From the NCBI GenBank assembly GCA_017887325.1, contig JAGHIE010000003.1, positions 52,034-116,033 of the forward strand: DNA of 64,000 nucleotides, given 5' to 3'. Positions 34,180-42,132 of this stretch are shown here, one piece after another. Made by a program: the position numbers and the translations under genes. The DNA is from Oscillospiraceae bacterium. Lineage in GTDB: Bacteria; Bacillota; Clostridia; Oscillospirales; Ruminococcaceae. The notes below the pieces were generated by a model. It did no database searches. It was given only the letters and a program-made list of their open reading frames with translations, and was not told where the DNA came from. Positions within the stretch are counted from its first letter, which is position 1, and every line of letters starts with the position of its first letter.

Positions 34180-34530
34180 ATGTTGTTTTTATCTTATCCA
34201 AAATGTTCAACTTGCCAAAAAGCAAAAAAATTTTTATTAAATAATAATATTGATTTTGAAGAAAGACATATAGTTGAAAACAATCCAACAAAAGAAGAAT
34301 TAGAGCAATTCTTACAAATTGGAAATTTACCAATCAAAAAACTATTTAATACAAGTGGTAAAATTTATAAAGAATTAAATTTAAAAGAAAAATTACCTAC
34401 TTTATCAAAAGATGAAGCATTAGAATTACTGTCAACAAATGGAATGTTAGTTAAAAGACCATTATTAATATGTTCAGATAAAATTTATGTTGGATTTAAA
34501 GAAAATGAATGGTCAGAGCTAATAAAATAA
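34180..34530 (+). CDS. ArsC/Spx-family thioredoxin-fold protein
   Basis: 116 residues. The N-terminal motif YPKCSTCQKAKKFL (CxxC at 10-13) is followed by an ILxNNNI-type beta strand and the C-terminal KRPLLI segment with the family's conserved Arg-Pro. This is the arsenate reductase/YffB/Spx superfamily. With no RNA-polymerase-binding context and no ars genes nearby, arsenate reductase activity is not assured. It is monocistronic, with AAGGAG before ATG 34180. Confidence 0.85.
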   Translation: MLFLSYPKCSTCQKAKKFLLNNNIDFEERHIVENNPTKEELEQFLQIGNLPIKKLFNTSGKIYKELNLKEKLPTLSKDEALELLSTNGMLVKRPLLICSDKIYVGFKENEWSELIK

Positions 34531-34600
34531 CTTTTTTAACACTTTTATTATTTTTATCATATCCTATTATATAAATATTATTTTAATAGGAGATGATTTT

Positions 34601-35338
34601 TTGCCTAGTATATATTTAAGTCCTTCTACTCAAGAATGGAATTTGTACATAAATGGTGGTACTGAAGAATATTATATGAATTTAATTGCTGATGCAATGA
34701 TACCGTATTTACGCTCTAGCGGAATTCAATATACTCGCAATACTCCTGATATGACAGCAGCAAGTTCTATCAAAGCATCTAACTTAGGAAATTATGATGT
34801 TCACTTAGCACTTCACTCAAATGCTTCACCAGAATCTATAGCAGGACAAAGACAAGGTAGCGAAGTATACTATTCTCCAAATAGTTATAAAGGCAAAAGA
34901 TTAGCTACTATAATAGCTAATAACCTAAAAGATATTTATCCTAATCCTGAAAATGTCAGAATTTTGCCAACTACTACTTTAGGTGAAGTTACAAAAACTA
35001 GAGCTGTGGCAAACTTAATCGAATTTGCGTATCACGATAATGAAAGTGATGCTAATTGGATTAAAAACAATATTTCAAATATTGCTAGAAATGTTGTTTT
35101 ATCTTTAACCGAATATTTTCACATACCATTTATAGAACCACAAACTCCCAAAATAGGAGTTGTAACTACACAAGGTGGCTCTTTACTAATAAGAGCAAAA
35201 CCAAGTACAAATTCAGCAATTGTTGGCCGTATTGCAAATGGTGATACTGTCATTGTAAATGGACAATATCAAGATTGGTATGTAGTTGATAACGACGGTG
35301 TTGTTGGATATTCATATTCAAAATATATAAAATTCTAA
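34601..35338 (+). CDS. N-acetylmuramoyl-L-alanine amidase-like protein with C-terminal SH3 domain
   Basis: 245 residues. Residues 1-185 resemble the Amidase_3 fold, with DVHLALHSNAS and a terminal LIEFAYHDNESDANWI carrying the catalytic-type Glu and His. The first zinc motif is unusual (YLSPSTQEWN instead of DPGHGG). Residues about 190-245 form a bacterial SH3 domain (LLIRAKPSTNSAIVGRI). No signal peptide is present, so export by lysis, a holin or a non-Sec route, or an intracellular role, remains open. The start is TTG 34601 with TAGGAG 8 nt upstream; the nearby ATG is out of frame. Confidence 0.85.
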   Translation: MPSIYLSPSTQEWNLYINGGTEEYYMNLIADAMIPYLRSSGIQYTRNTPDMTAASSIKASNLGNYDVHLALHSNASPESIAGQRQGSEVYYSPNSYKGKRLATIIANNLKDIYPNPENVRILPTTTLGEVTKTRAVANLIEFAYHDNESDANWIKNNISNIARNVVLSLTEYFHIPFIEPQTPKIGVVTTQGGSLLIRAKPSTNSAIVGRIANGDTVIVNGQYQDWYVVDNDGVVGYSYSKYIKF

Positions 35339-35342
35339 AAAT

Positions 35343-35376
35343 AAAAGGTATCTCAAAATTTGAGATACCTTTTTTA
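35343..35376 (+). terminator. Terminator between the amidase and AGCS genes
   Basis: A 15-bp stem (35343-35357 and 35359-35373) flanked by A- and T-runs, so it can act for both convergent genes. Confidence 0.9.
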
Positions 35377-36777
35377 TTAATCTTTCCACAAATCTGTGTC
35401 TTCTAAACCTATATCTATAGCTTTAAATTGAGGGTCTTTACCCTCTTTTTTCTGTTTAGTATAATCATCTAATGCTTTAAAAGCAATTTTTCCTAAAAGG
35501 AATATAGCTATTAAGTTAATAATTGCCATTAATCCCATTAATACGTCTGCTAAATTCCAAACTGTGTTAAACTCCATTTGAGAACCAATAAATACCATTA
35601 AAATAACGCTCAAACGGAAAACAAATAAAACAGATTTTTTATTTGTAATAAATTTCAAGTTAGATTCTGTATAATAATAGTTTCCTATTAAAGAACTAAA
35701 TGCAAATAAGAAAATAGAAATTGTTATGAAGTGAATACCCCATTCACCTACTTGAGAAAATACAGCTTGTTGAACTAATTTCATTCCATCTGCATCACCG
35801 TGGTCACCAGTAACTAATATCATTGCTGCAGTTGTTGAGCAAATTAATATTGTATCAATGAAAACTGATAACATTTGAACTAAACCTTGTTTAACTGGGT
35901 GAGATACATCAGCTGTTGCAGCTGCATTAGGAGCAGAACCCATACCAGCTTCATTTGAGAATAAACCTCTTTTAATCCCTAACATTACACAAGAACCTGT
36001 AAAACCACCGAATATTGATTTAAAATCAAAAGCTTCATTTATCATGCTAGAAAAAACAGCAGGAACTTCTGTTATATTTCTTCCGATTATAAATAAACCT
36101 AAACCTATATATAACACAGCCATAATTGGTACTAAACCAGATGTAATAGCACCTATTCTATGAACTCCACCAAATATTACCAAAGCTGTAAGTATAGCTA
36201 ATACTGCACCAACTATAATGTGCATATATTTTGATAAAAATTCACTTCCCTTTGAATAATACTCGATAGAAGAACTTACATTGAATGATTGTAATGCATT
36301 AAAACCGTACGCAAAACAACAAATTAATAATATTGAGAAAATAATACCTAATGGTTTGTTTTTTAGTGCCCTTTGAATATAATAAGCAGGACCACCTTTA
36401 AAATCTTCACCATCTTTTGTCTTATAAATTTGAGCTAATGTACTTTCTACAAAAGCAGAAGCACTACCTAAAACAGCTATAATCCACATCCAAATAACTG
36501 CTCCAGGACCACCAGTTGCAATAGCAGTAGCAACTCCGGCTATATTTCCTGTACCAACTCTTGATGCTGTTGAAATCATCAAAGCTTGGAAAGAAGAAAC
36601 ACCTTTATGGTGACCTCTTTTCTCACCAATAACTTTTAAAGACTCAATAAATAGTCTTATTTGAACAAATTTTGTTCTTAAAGTGAAGTACAACCCTGCA
36701 CCTATTAATAACACGATTAATATATACGTGTACAGGTAGTCGTTTAAGTGTGACAATATCGACTCAAATAAATTCAT
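35377..36777 (-). CDS. Alanine/glycine:cation symporter (AGCS family)
   Basis: Sodium- or proton-coupled amino-acid symporter, 466 residues and about ten membrane segments. Family signatures include SFQALMISTASRVGTGNIAGVATAI near residue 60-85 and GLFSNEAGMGSAPNAAATADV near 270. A charged cytoplasmic tail follows. Start ATG 36777 has AAGGAGAG. It follows the Nudix and phosphatase genes by 30 bp on the same strand, likely in one unit. Confidence 0.94.
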   Translation of the reverse strand: MNLFESILSHLNDYLYTYILIVLLIGAGLYFTLRTKFVQIRLFIESLKVIGEKRGHHKGVSSFQALMISTASRVGTGNIAGVATAIATGGPGAVIWMWIIAVLGSASAFVESTLAQIYKTKDGEDFKGGPAYYIQRALKNKPLGIIFSILLICCFAYGFNALQSFNVSSSIEYYSKGSEFLSKYMHIIVGAVLAILTALVIFGGVHRIGAITSGLVPIMAVLYIGLGLFIIGRNITEVPAVFSSMINEAFDFKSIFGGFTGSCVMLGIKRGLFSNEAGMGSAPNAAATADVSHPVKQGLVQMLSVFIDTILICSTTAAMILVTGDHGDADGMKLVQQAVFSQVGEWGIHFITISIFLFAFSSLIGNYYYTESNLKFITNKKSVLFVFRLSVILMVFIGSQMEFNTVWNLADVLMGLMAIINLIAIFLLGKIAFKALDDYTKQKKEGKDPQFKAIDIGLEDTDLWKD

Positions 36778-36807
36778 ATCAACTCTCCTTGTTTTTTTAT
36801 TTTATAA

Positions 36808-37266
36808 TTAAAGGTCTGCTTTTATTTTTTCTAATAAATAAGTGCAACCTTTTAATACATCTTGATAAGTTTGTTCAAAATCGCCTGTATACCAAGGGTC
36901 TGCAATATCCCTTTTATCATCTGTTATATCAAGCAATCTACAAACTTTATTATTATAATCTTCCCCAATTATTTTTTTAATATTTCTCATATTATTGGAG
37001 TCCATAACGAATATATAGTCATATTTATCATAATCAGACTTTAACATTTTTACAGAAACTTTGCCGTCACAGCTTATCCCTTCTTTTGCAAGTCTGTTTA
37101 CTGTTCCTCTATGTACACCACAACCCAAAGCTTCATTGCTAGTAGCAGAAGAACAAACATAGATTTTATCTTGTAAGTTATTCTTTTCAACTAAATCTTT
37201 CATAACAAACTCTGCCATTGGTGAACGACATATATTTCCATGACATACAAACATTATCTTTATCAT
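36808..37266 (-). CDS. Low-molecular-weight protein tyrosine phosphatase
   Basis: 152 residues. The phosphate-binding loop VCHGNICRSPMAE at about 7-19 carries the nucleophilic Cys and Arg, and the general acid is in DPWYTGDFEQTY near 120. Targets are unknown; relatives act on protein phosphotyrosine or phosphoarginine. It starts only 2 bases after the Nudix gene stop, with AGGAG overlapping the end of that gene, so translation is coupled. Confidence 0.94.
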   Translation of the reverse strand: MIKIMFVCHGNICRSPMAEFVMKDLVEKNNLQDKIYVCSSATSNEALGCGVHRGTVNRLAKEGISCDGKVSVKMLKSDYDKYDYIFVMDSNNMRNIKKIIGEDYNNKVCRLLDITDDKRDIADPWYTGDFEQTYQDVLKGCTYLLEKIKADL

Positions 37267-37268
37267 AA

Positions 37269-37655
37269 TTAGCTCCTATTTTTCACTAAAAAATTAACTA
37301 TATCTTTATCTGCTGGACAAAATTTGAAATTTAATAACTCATCAAAGTTTACCCATTTAATATCACAATGTTCTAAAGATTTTTCTTGTCCATTTATTAT
37401 CTTTGCATAAAAAAAGTTTATTTCAACATCAACATCAGGATAAGAATACTCTGTTTTCATTATAAAGTCGCAAACTTCAATTTTTACGTCTAATTCTTCA
37501 AAACATTCTCTAATTAACGCATTTTCTAATGTCTCATCTTTTTCAACTTTTCCACCTGCAAACTCCCATAAAAGTGCATTTGATTTACTCTCTGGTCTTT
37601 TGCAAATTAAAACTTTGTCATCTTTAGTGATAACACCTGCTACTATTTTTAACAT
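37269..37655 (-). CDS. Nudix hydrolase, MutT-like (8-oxo-dGTP diphosphatase type)
   Basis: 128 residues. The Nudix box GGKVEKDETLENALIRECFEEL (GX5EX7REUXEEXGU) lies at about 34-56. The opening VAGVITKDDKVLICKRPE is typical of MutT-type enzymes that clean oxidised nucleotides. A good AAGGAAG site precedes ATG 37655. It is first in a run with the phosphatase and AGCS genes. Confidence 0.9.
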   Translation of the reverse strand: MLKIVAGVITKDDKVLICKRPESKSNALLWEFAGGKVEKDETLENALIRECFEELDVKIEVCDFIMKTEYSYPDVDVEINFFYAKIINGQEKSLEHCDIKWVNFDELLNFKFCPADKDIVNFLVKNRS

Positions 37656-37837
37656 ATTTATCTTCCTTTTTCAAAAAAGTCAACAAATCCAGTACATTAT
37701 ACCATATTTATGATAAATCGTCAAAACTTAATATTTAAATTACTATATAAAACATCTTTGATTTGTGACTGGAAATATTTTATAATTATAGTGTAATTAA
37801 TAATATATTTTGCTTTATTGTTAAAGGAGTGATTTAT

Positions 37838-38227
37838 ATGCTTTTTGCTTTTTTCACAGCTTTTTATTTTTTCTGTTGTTTTACTTTACTCAAATTTATT
37901 TTTAACAATATGGGACCTAATCCAACTTCTGGCATAATAGCACTTATTCTCTTATTTGTATCGTTTATATCAAGTTTAGTTTTATCCCAACTTACTATTA
38001 ATAAAATTAAAAATAAATATAACAGAAACACTCTTTTAATTCTTTTTATTGTAGTTTATTATTTCGTGCTATTTAAAATTAATCGCTTTATATTTGATAA
38101 TTTACCTTTGTCTTATGACACTATCAGTATTTTATATTTAGCTTCTTTAGTAGTTATATTTATTGCTAGTTTTATTTTAGCTCATATTAGTGTAGATAAA
38201 ATTGATGAAAAATATGGTCAAGACTAA
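37838..38227 (+). CDS. Small four-helix membrane protein of unknown function
   Basis: 129 residues, not recognised. Four hydrophobic segments (about 1-25, 32-55, 68-88 and 100-125) are paired so that each half ends in a similar LxxLTINKIKNKYN or AHISVDKIDEKYG motif. The protein therefore looks like an internal duplication of a two-helix unit. Start ATG 37838 has AAAGGAG; an in-frame GTG at 37829 is less likely. It stands alone with its own terminator. Confidence 0.7.
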   Translation: MLFAFFTAFYFFCCFTLLKFIFNNMGPNPTSGIIALILLFVSFISSLVLSQLTINKIKNKYNRNTLLILFIVVYYFVLFKINRFIFDNLPLSYDTISILYLASLVVIFIASFILAHISVDKIDEKYGQD

Positions 38228-38236
38228 TTTCACATA

Positions 38237-38272
38237 AAAACGAGGTTAATCATAATGATTAACCTCGTTTTA
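38237..38272 (+). terminator. Bidirectional terminator between the membrane protein and MATE genes
   Basis: A 16-bp stem (38237-38252 and 38256-38271) with a 3-nt loop, A-run before and T-run after, between convergent genes. Confidence 0.9.
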
Positions 38273-38275
38273 TTC

Positions 38276-39694
38276 TTATAATTTAATTTTAGTCCATTTC
38301 CCACCTAAAAATCTTGAAAAAGCAGATATAAATCTCATACTTTGGTCTAATAATAACGCAATCCATGCACCGATTAACCCTAATCCAACTGGGAAACATA
38401 AAACCCATGTTAAAGTTGGTCTTACTAAAGCTACACTTATAAATGATACAATGGCTATATATTTAGTATCTCCTGCACCCCTTAAACAACCAGATATTAT
38501 AACTTGTGATGTTTGAATATGAGTTGTAAAAGCCATTATTATAAGGATTTTTGCTCCTTCCTCAATAACTTGTTTGTCGTTTGTAAATAATGATACTAAA
38601 AAGTATTGTCCGAATATAAACATTAAAAATATTACTGTTGATACTATTAATGCAAGTCTTTGACAAATACTAACATATAATTTTGATAAGTCCGGTCGTT
38701 TTGCTCCCAAATTTTGACCAACTAAAGATGATGCAGCAACACTAAATCCATCTCCTACTGCAAATGATAGATTTAATATTTGCATACATATTTGGTGTGT
38801 AGCAAATGCTAAAGTTCCCAATTTTGCAACCATTATTGCATATACAAAAAATCCTACTCTCATAAAAACTTGTTCTACCATAGCACTACTGCCAACATTT
38901 AATAAGCTAAGAATTGTTTGTTTATCAAATTTCCAAGAAGTTTTACTTGTCAAATCTAAATATGAAACTTTTTTAGATGTCCATACAGAATGTATTGAAT
39001 AAAAACAAGCAACTATATTTCCTAAAACTGTAGCAACACCTGCTCCAGCAACTCCCATTTTAGGAAAAATCCAAACACCATTTATAAGCAAGTAGTTAAA
39101 GACAACATTTACTAAATTGGCTGTTAAATTAGTAGTCATTGATATTCTTGTATTTCCAACACCTCTTTGAGATGCATTTATTGTAAGTCCTAAAGCTGTA
39201 AAAGGCACACCGACCATGATAATTTTAAAATAATTTGAAGATAAACCAATAATATCTTTTTCTGCCCCTGCTATAAACATAAGTGGATTAGCAAAAATTA
39301 TACCTATTAATGACAAAACTACAGAAAACAATAAACTTAGTATCATACCTTGTTTTAAACAACTATTAGCACCATTATAATCCTCTGCACCTTTTCTTCT
39401 TGATACAACAGCTGTCATTCCTATATTTAACGATAATATTGCTGCCATAATGATAAATCTAGGCTGATTTGTTAACCCAACTGCTGCTATAGCCTCTGGA
39501 TTTATTGTACCAACCATCATAGTATCAACTGATGCCATTAAAGACACTAAAACAGACTCAACTATAGACGGCCATGCCATATTAATTGTAGTTAAATATC
39601 CTTCTCTTGTGCTTGGAATATCTCCAACTATATCCTTAGGTTTTAACATATATTTACACGAAAATAACTTATATAAAAAATTTACCCTTTGCAC
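38276..39694 (-). CDS. MATE-family multidrug/cation antiporter
   Basis: 472 residues and about 12 membrane segments. The duplicated MatE architecture is visible, with AWPSIVESVLVSLMASVDTMMVG in the first half and VGSSAMVEQVFMRVGFFVYA in the second. It exports drugs or cationic compounds in exchange for Na+ or H+; substrate unpredictable. The start is GTG 39694 after GAGGGTGG; an ATG 15 codons later has no comparable ribosome site. Monocistronic, convergent with the small membrane protein gene. Confidence 0.92.
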   Translation of the reverse strand: MQRVNFLYKLFSCKYMLKPKDIVGDIPSTREGYLTTINMAWPSIVESVLVSLMASVDTMMVGTINPEAIAAVGLTNQPRFIIMAAILSLNIGMTAVVSRRKGAEDYNGANSCLKQGMILSLLFSVVLSLIGIIFANPLMFIAGAEKDIIGLSSNYFKIIMVGVPFTALGLTINASQRGVGNTRISMTTNLTANLVNVVFNYLLINGVWIFPKMGVAGAGVATVLGNIVACFYSIHSVWTSKKVSYLDLTSKTSWKFDKQTILSLLNVGSSAMVEQVFMRVGFFVYAIMVAKLGTLAFATHQICMQILNLSFAVGDGFSVAASSLVGQNLGAKRPDLSKLYVSICQRLALIVSTVIFLMFIFGQYFLVSLFTNDKQVIEEGAKILIIMAFTTHIQTSQVIISGCLRGAGDTKYIAIVSFISVALVRPTLTWVLCFPVGLGLIGAWIALLLDQSMRFISAFSRFLGGKWTKIKL

Positions 39695-39777
39695 AATACC
39701 ACCCTCTAATTTATATAAACTATCTTTTAAACTATATATTATATTATAAGACCTAAAAAATTATAAAGTCAATAATA

Positions 39778-39808
39778 CAAAAAGCTTAGGTTATAACCTA
39801 AGCTTTAC
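39778..39808 (-). terminator. Terminator of the lactonase gene
   Basis: Perfect 13-bp stem (39781-39793 and 39794-39806) followed by T-rich sequence on the minus strand, just after the lactonase stop. Confidence 0.8.
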
Positions 39809-39809
39809 T

Positions 39810-40823
39810 TTATTTTATTACACAAACTGGTTTTTGACAGTAGATATCATGGGTTAAATACTCAATATCTGCATTTTCTTGATTAAACTTTATTAAAATC
39901 ATATTATCAGAATTTTGATTTGCTACTATAATATAATCTTTTAATAATAGAAAATCTCTAGGAAACTTACCTTTTACATCAATATACTTAACAAATTCTA
40001 GTTTATTATTAATCCATTCAAAAACAACTATACTGTCATGCCCTCTATTTGAAACTAAAACATATTTACCATTTTCTGATTGTTTTATAGCTGCACAAAA
40101 ACTATCTTTAAAGTTTTCTGGAATACATGAAATTCTTTGAATAATATTAAATTTATTGCCTTGTTTTTCAACAACTATAACTTCTGAAGATAACTCACAA
40201 ACAACAAATATTATATTAGGATTTTTGTTATCGACTAAAAAATGTCTTACACCAACACCTTTTGGAAAATCTATTTCATTAACTAATTTTAATTTTCCTT
40301 CATCGTTATCATAACACTTAATTTTATCAATACCCAAATCCACTGCACATATTTTTTCATCTATAAATCCACAATAGTGCATATGAGCACTCTCTTGTCT
40401 TTCTTTATTTGGACCACTTCCAAAATGCTTTACAAAATCTGTCATCACTAATGTTTTATCATCATTTATTTTATAAACAGATATATCTCCGCTCATATAA
40501 TTTGAAACATAAAGGTACTTCTCATCTTTATCTAGTAACACATGGCAAGGACAATCACCATTTGTTGCTTTTATATCATTGAGTACATATTCTTCATTTT
40601 TATATGTTAATACAGCTACTGCTCCACCAAATTTACCATTAAACTCACTTGTTTCACTAACAGCATAAATTGTTGATTTATCTTTTGACATAGCTAAATA
40701 AGAAGGATTTTCTACTAAATTACATTCGGATTTTAAATTTAATATTCCTTTTTGAGTATCTAAATCATAACAATAAATTGAATTTTTATCTTTTTCATTA
40801 TATGAACCTATGAAAATATTCAT
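39810..40823 (-). CDS. pgl: Lactonase-family seven-bladed beta-propeller (6-phosphogluconolactonase type)
   Basis: 337 residues of the YbhE/Lactonase family. It opens IFIGSYNEKDKNSIYCYDLD. Repeated blade motifs include DEKYLYVSNYMSGDISVYKI, VDLGIDKIKCYD and SENGKYVLVSNRGHDSIVVF. Such enzymes hydrolyse 6-phosphogluconolactone, but sequence alone cannot exclude another lactone. It lies downstream of the dehydratase gene, separated by a strong terminator. Confidence 0.82.
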   Translation of the reverse strand: MNIFIGSYNEKDKNSIYCYDLDTQKGILNLKSECNLVENPSYLAMSKDKSTIYAVSETSEFNGKFGGAVAVLTYKNEEYVLNDIKATNGDCPCHVLLDKDEKYLYVSNYMSGDISVYKINDDKTLVMTDFVKHFGSGPNKERQESAHMHYCGFIDEKICAVDLGIDKIKCYDNDEGKLKLVNEIDFPKGVGVRHFLVDNKNPNIIFVVCELSSEVIVVEKQGNKFNIIQRISCIPENFKDSFCAAIKQSENGKYVLVSNRGHDSIVVFEWINNKLEFVKYIDVKGKFPRDFLLLKDYIIVANQNSDNMILIKFNQENADIEYLTHDIYCQKPVCVIK

Positions 40824-40848
40824 AAATTATCACCCACTATAAAGTATG

Positions 40849-40884
40849 AAAATCAAGTCACATAAAACTATGTGACTTGATTTT
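40849..40884 (-). terminator. Terminator of the dehydratase/activase operon
   Basis: A 16-bp stem (40849-40864 and 40869-40884) with an AAAC loop, directly after the dehydratase-like stop on the minus strand. Confidence 0.88.
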
Positions 40885-42132
40885 TTAACTATGTATTTTT
40901 TCTTTTTCATCTACTACTTCTTTAACCATATGTTTTCTAGCATTCATTAACATAAGATTAATTCTGTTTTCTTGATTTGCTCTACAAGATCCTGGGTCGT
41001 AGTCAATAGCAACTACATTTGCCATAGGGTATTTTTTTCTAATATTAGCCATAGCACCTTTAGCAACTATGTGGTTTGGCAAGCAACCAAATGGTTGTGC
41101 ACAAACAACATTGTTAATACCTTCTTCGATATATCCTGCTATTTCAGCACTTAAAAGCCAACCTTCTCCCATTTTTACACCAGTATTTATAACACCTTCT
41201 ACAGCTTCACATAATTTATCAAATGTATGTGGTGCTGAAAAACTACTGTTTTCAACAACAACTCTAGCCATAGTTTTTTGAATTTTCAATACAAAATTCA
41301 TTATGTATTTTATTATAGGTCTTGTTAGACTTTTTACTGAATAAATTTGTCCGTCAATCAAATGATTTTTCAAATAGTATAATACAAAGTCTGTAACACC
41401 TGAAACAACTGGTTCTGCTCCTTTTGAAATCAAGAAATCTTCTAAGTTGTTATTTCCTAGTGGAGAATATTTTAAATATATTTCTCCAACAATTCCAACT
41501 CTTGGTTTCTTTTCACCAGTTAATTTTATATCAGCAAACTTTTTACAAATATAAACTAAATTTTCTTCAAATTTACCTTTAAACTTTTTATCACTCAACC
41601 AATTAACAACTTCGTTTAATGTGTTTAAACTATCTCCAAAGTTTACTTCATAACTTCTTGCTTGATTATATAAACACATTATAAAGTCACCATACATCAA
41701 AGCTTTTATAGCCAAGATTAGTGCGTTAACTGATATTGTTAATGTATTATCATCTAATTTTTTAGTATTTAAAGAAAGTACTGGTATATTTTCAAAACCA
41801 CTTCTTTTTAATGCTTTTCTAAGTAAAAATATGTAGTTAGATGCACGACAACCACCACCAGTTTGTGGCAATAATAATGCTGTTTTTTCTAAATCATATT
41901 TACCGCTTTTCAAAGCATCAATAAATTGTCCAATAACTAATAAAGCTGGATAACACATATCGTTATGAACATATGTCAAACCATTTTGAATAATGTTTTC
42001 GTTATTTGTTGTTAATATTTCCAAATTGTATCCATATTGTTTTAAAGCATATTTTATCAATGTAAAATGAGGATTTGCCATCATAGGAACCAAAATGGTA
42101 TATTCTTTAAATTTATTTTTACTATTTTTCAT
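40885..42132 (-). CDS. 2-hydroxyacyl-CoA dehydratase-like (HgdB/FldB-type) protein
   Basis: 415 residues. Cysteines likely to bind a 4Fe-4S cluster are seen in HNDMCYPALL, TGGGCRASNY and AQPFGCLPNHI. It matches the region that in many Clostridia forms the C-terminal third of a roughly 1,400-residue activase-dehydratase protein. Here it is a separate gene: ATG 42132 overlaps the upstream activase by 11 bases in another frame, with a GAGGT site, so translation is coupled. The physiological substrate is unknown. Confidence 0.82.
   Translation of the reverse strand: MKNSKNKFKEYTILVPMMANPHFTLIKYALKQYGYNLEILTTNNENIIQNGLTYVHNDMCYPALLVIGQFIDALKSGKYDLEKTALLLPQTGGGCRASNYIFLLRKALKRSGFENIPVLSLNTKKLDDNTLTISVNALILAIKALMYGDFIMCLYNQARSYEVNFGDSLNTLNEVVNWLSDKKFKGKFEENLVYICKKFADIKLTGEKKPRVGIVGEIYLKYSPLGNNNLEDFLISKGAEPVVSGVTDFVLYYLKNHLIDGQIYSVKSLTRPIIKYIMNFVLKIQKTMARVVVENSSFSAPHTFDKLCEAVEGVINTGVKMGEGWLLSAEIAGYIEEGINNVVCAQPFGCLPNHIVAKGAMANIRKKYPMANVVAIDYDPGSCRANQENRINLMLMNARKHMVKEVVDEKEKIHS

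Noticed and set aside
42122..42132. Activase/dehydratase split caused by a frameshift error
   Set aside because: The downstream gene has its own ATG and a well-spaced GAGGT site, so two natural genes are more likely, although an error is not fully excluded.
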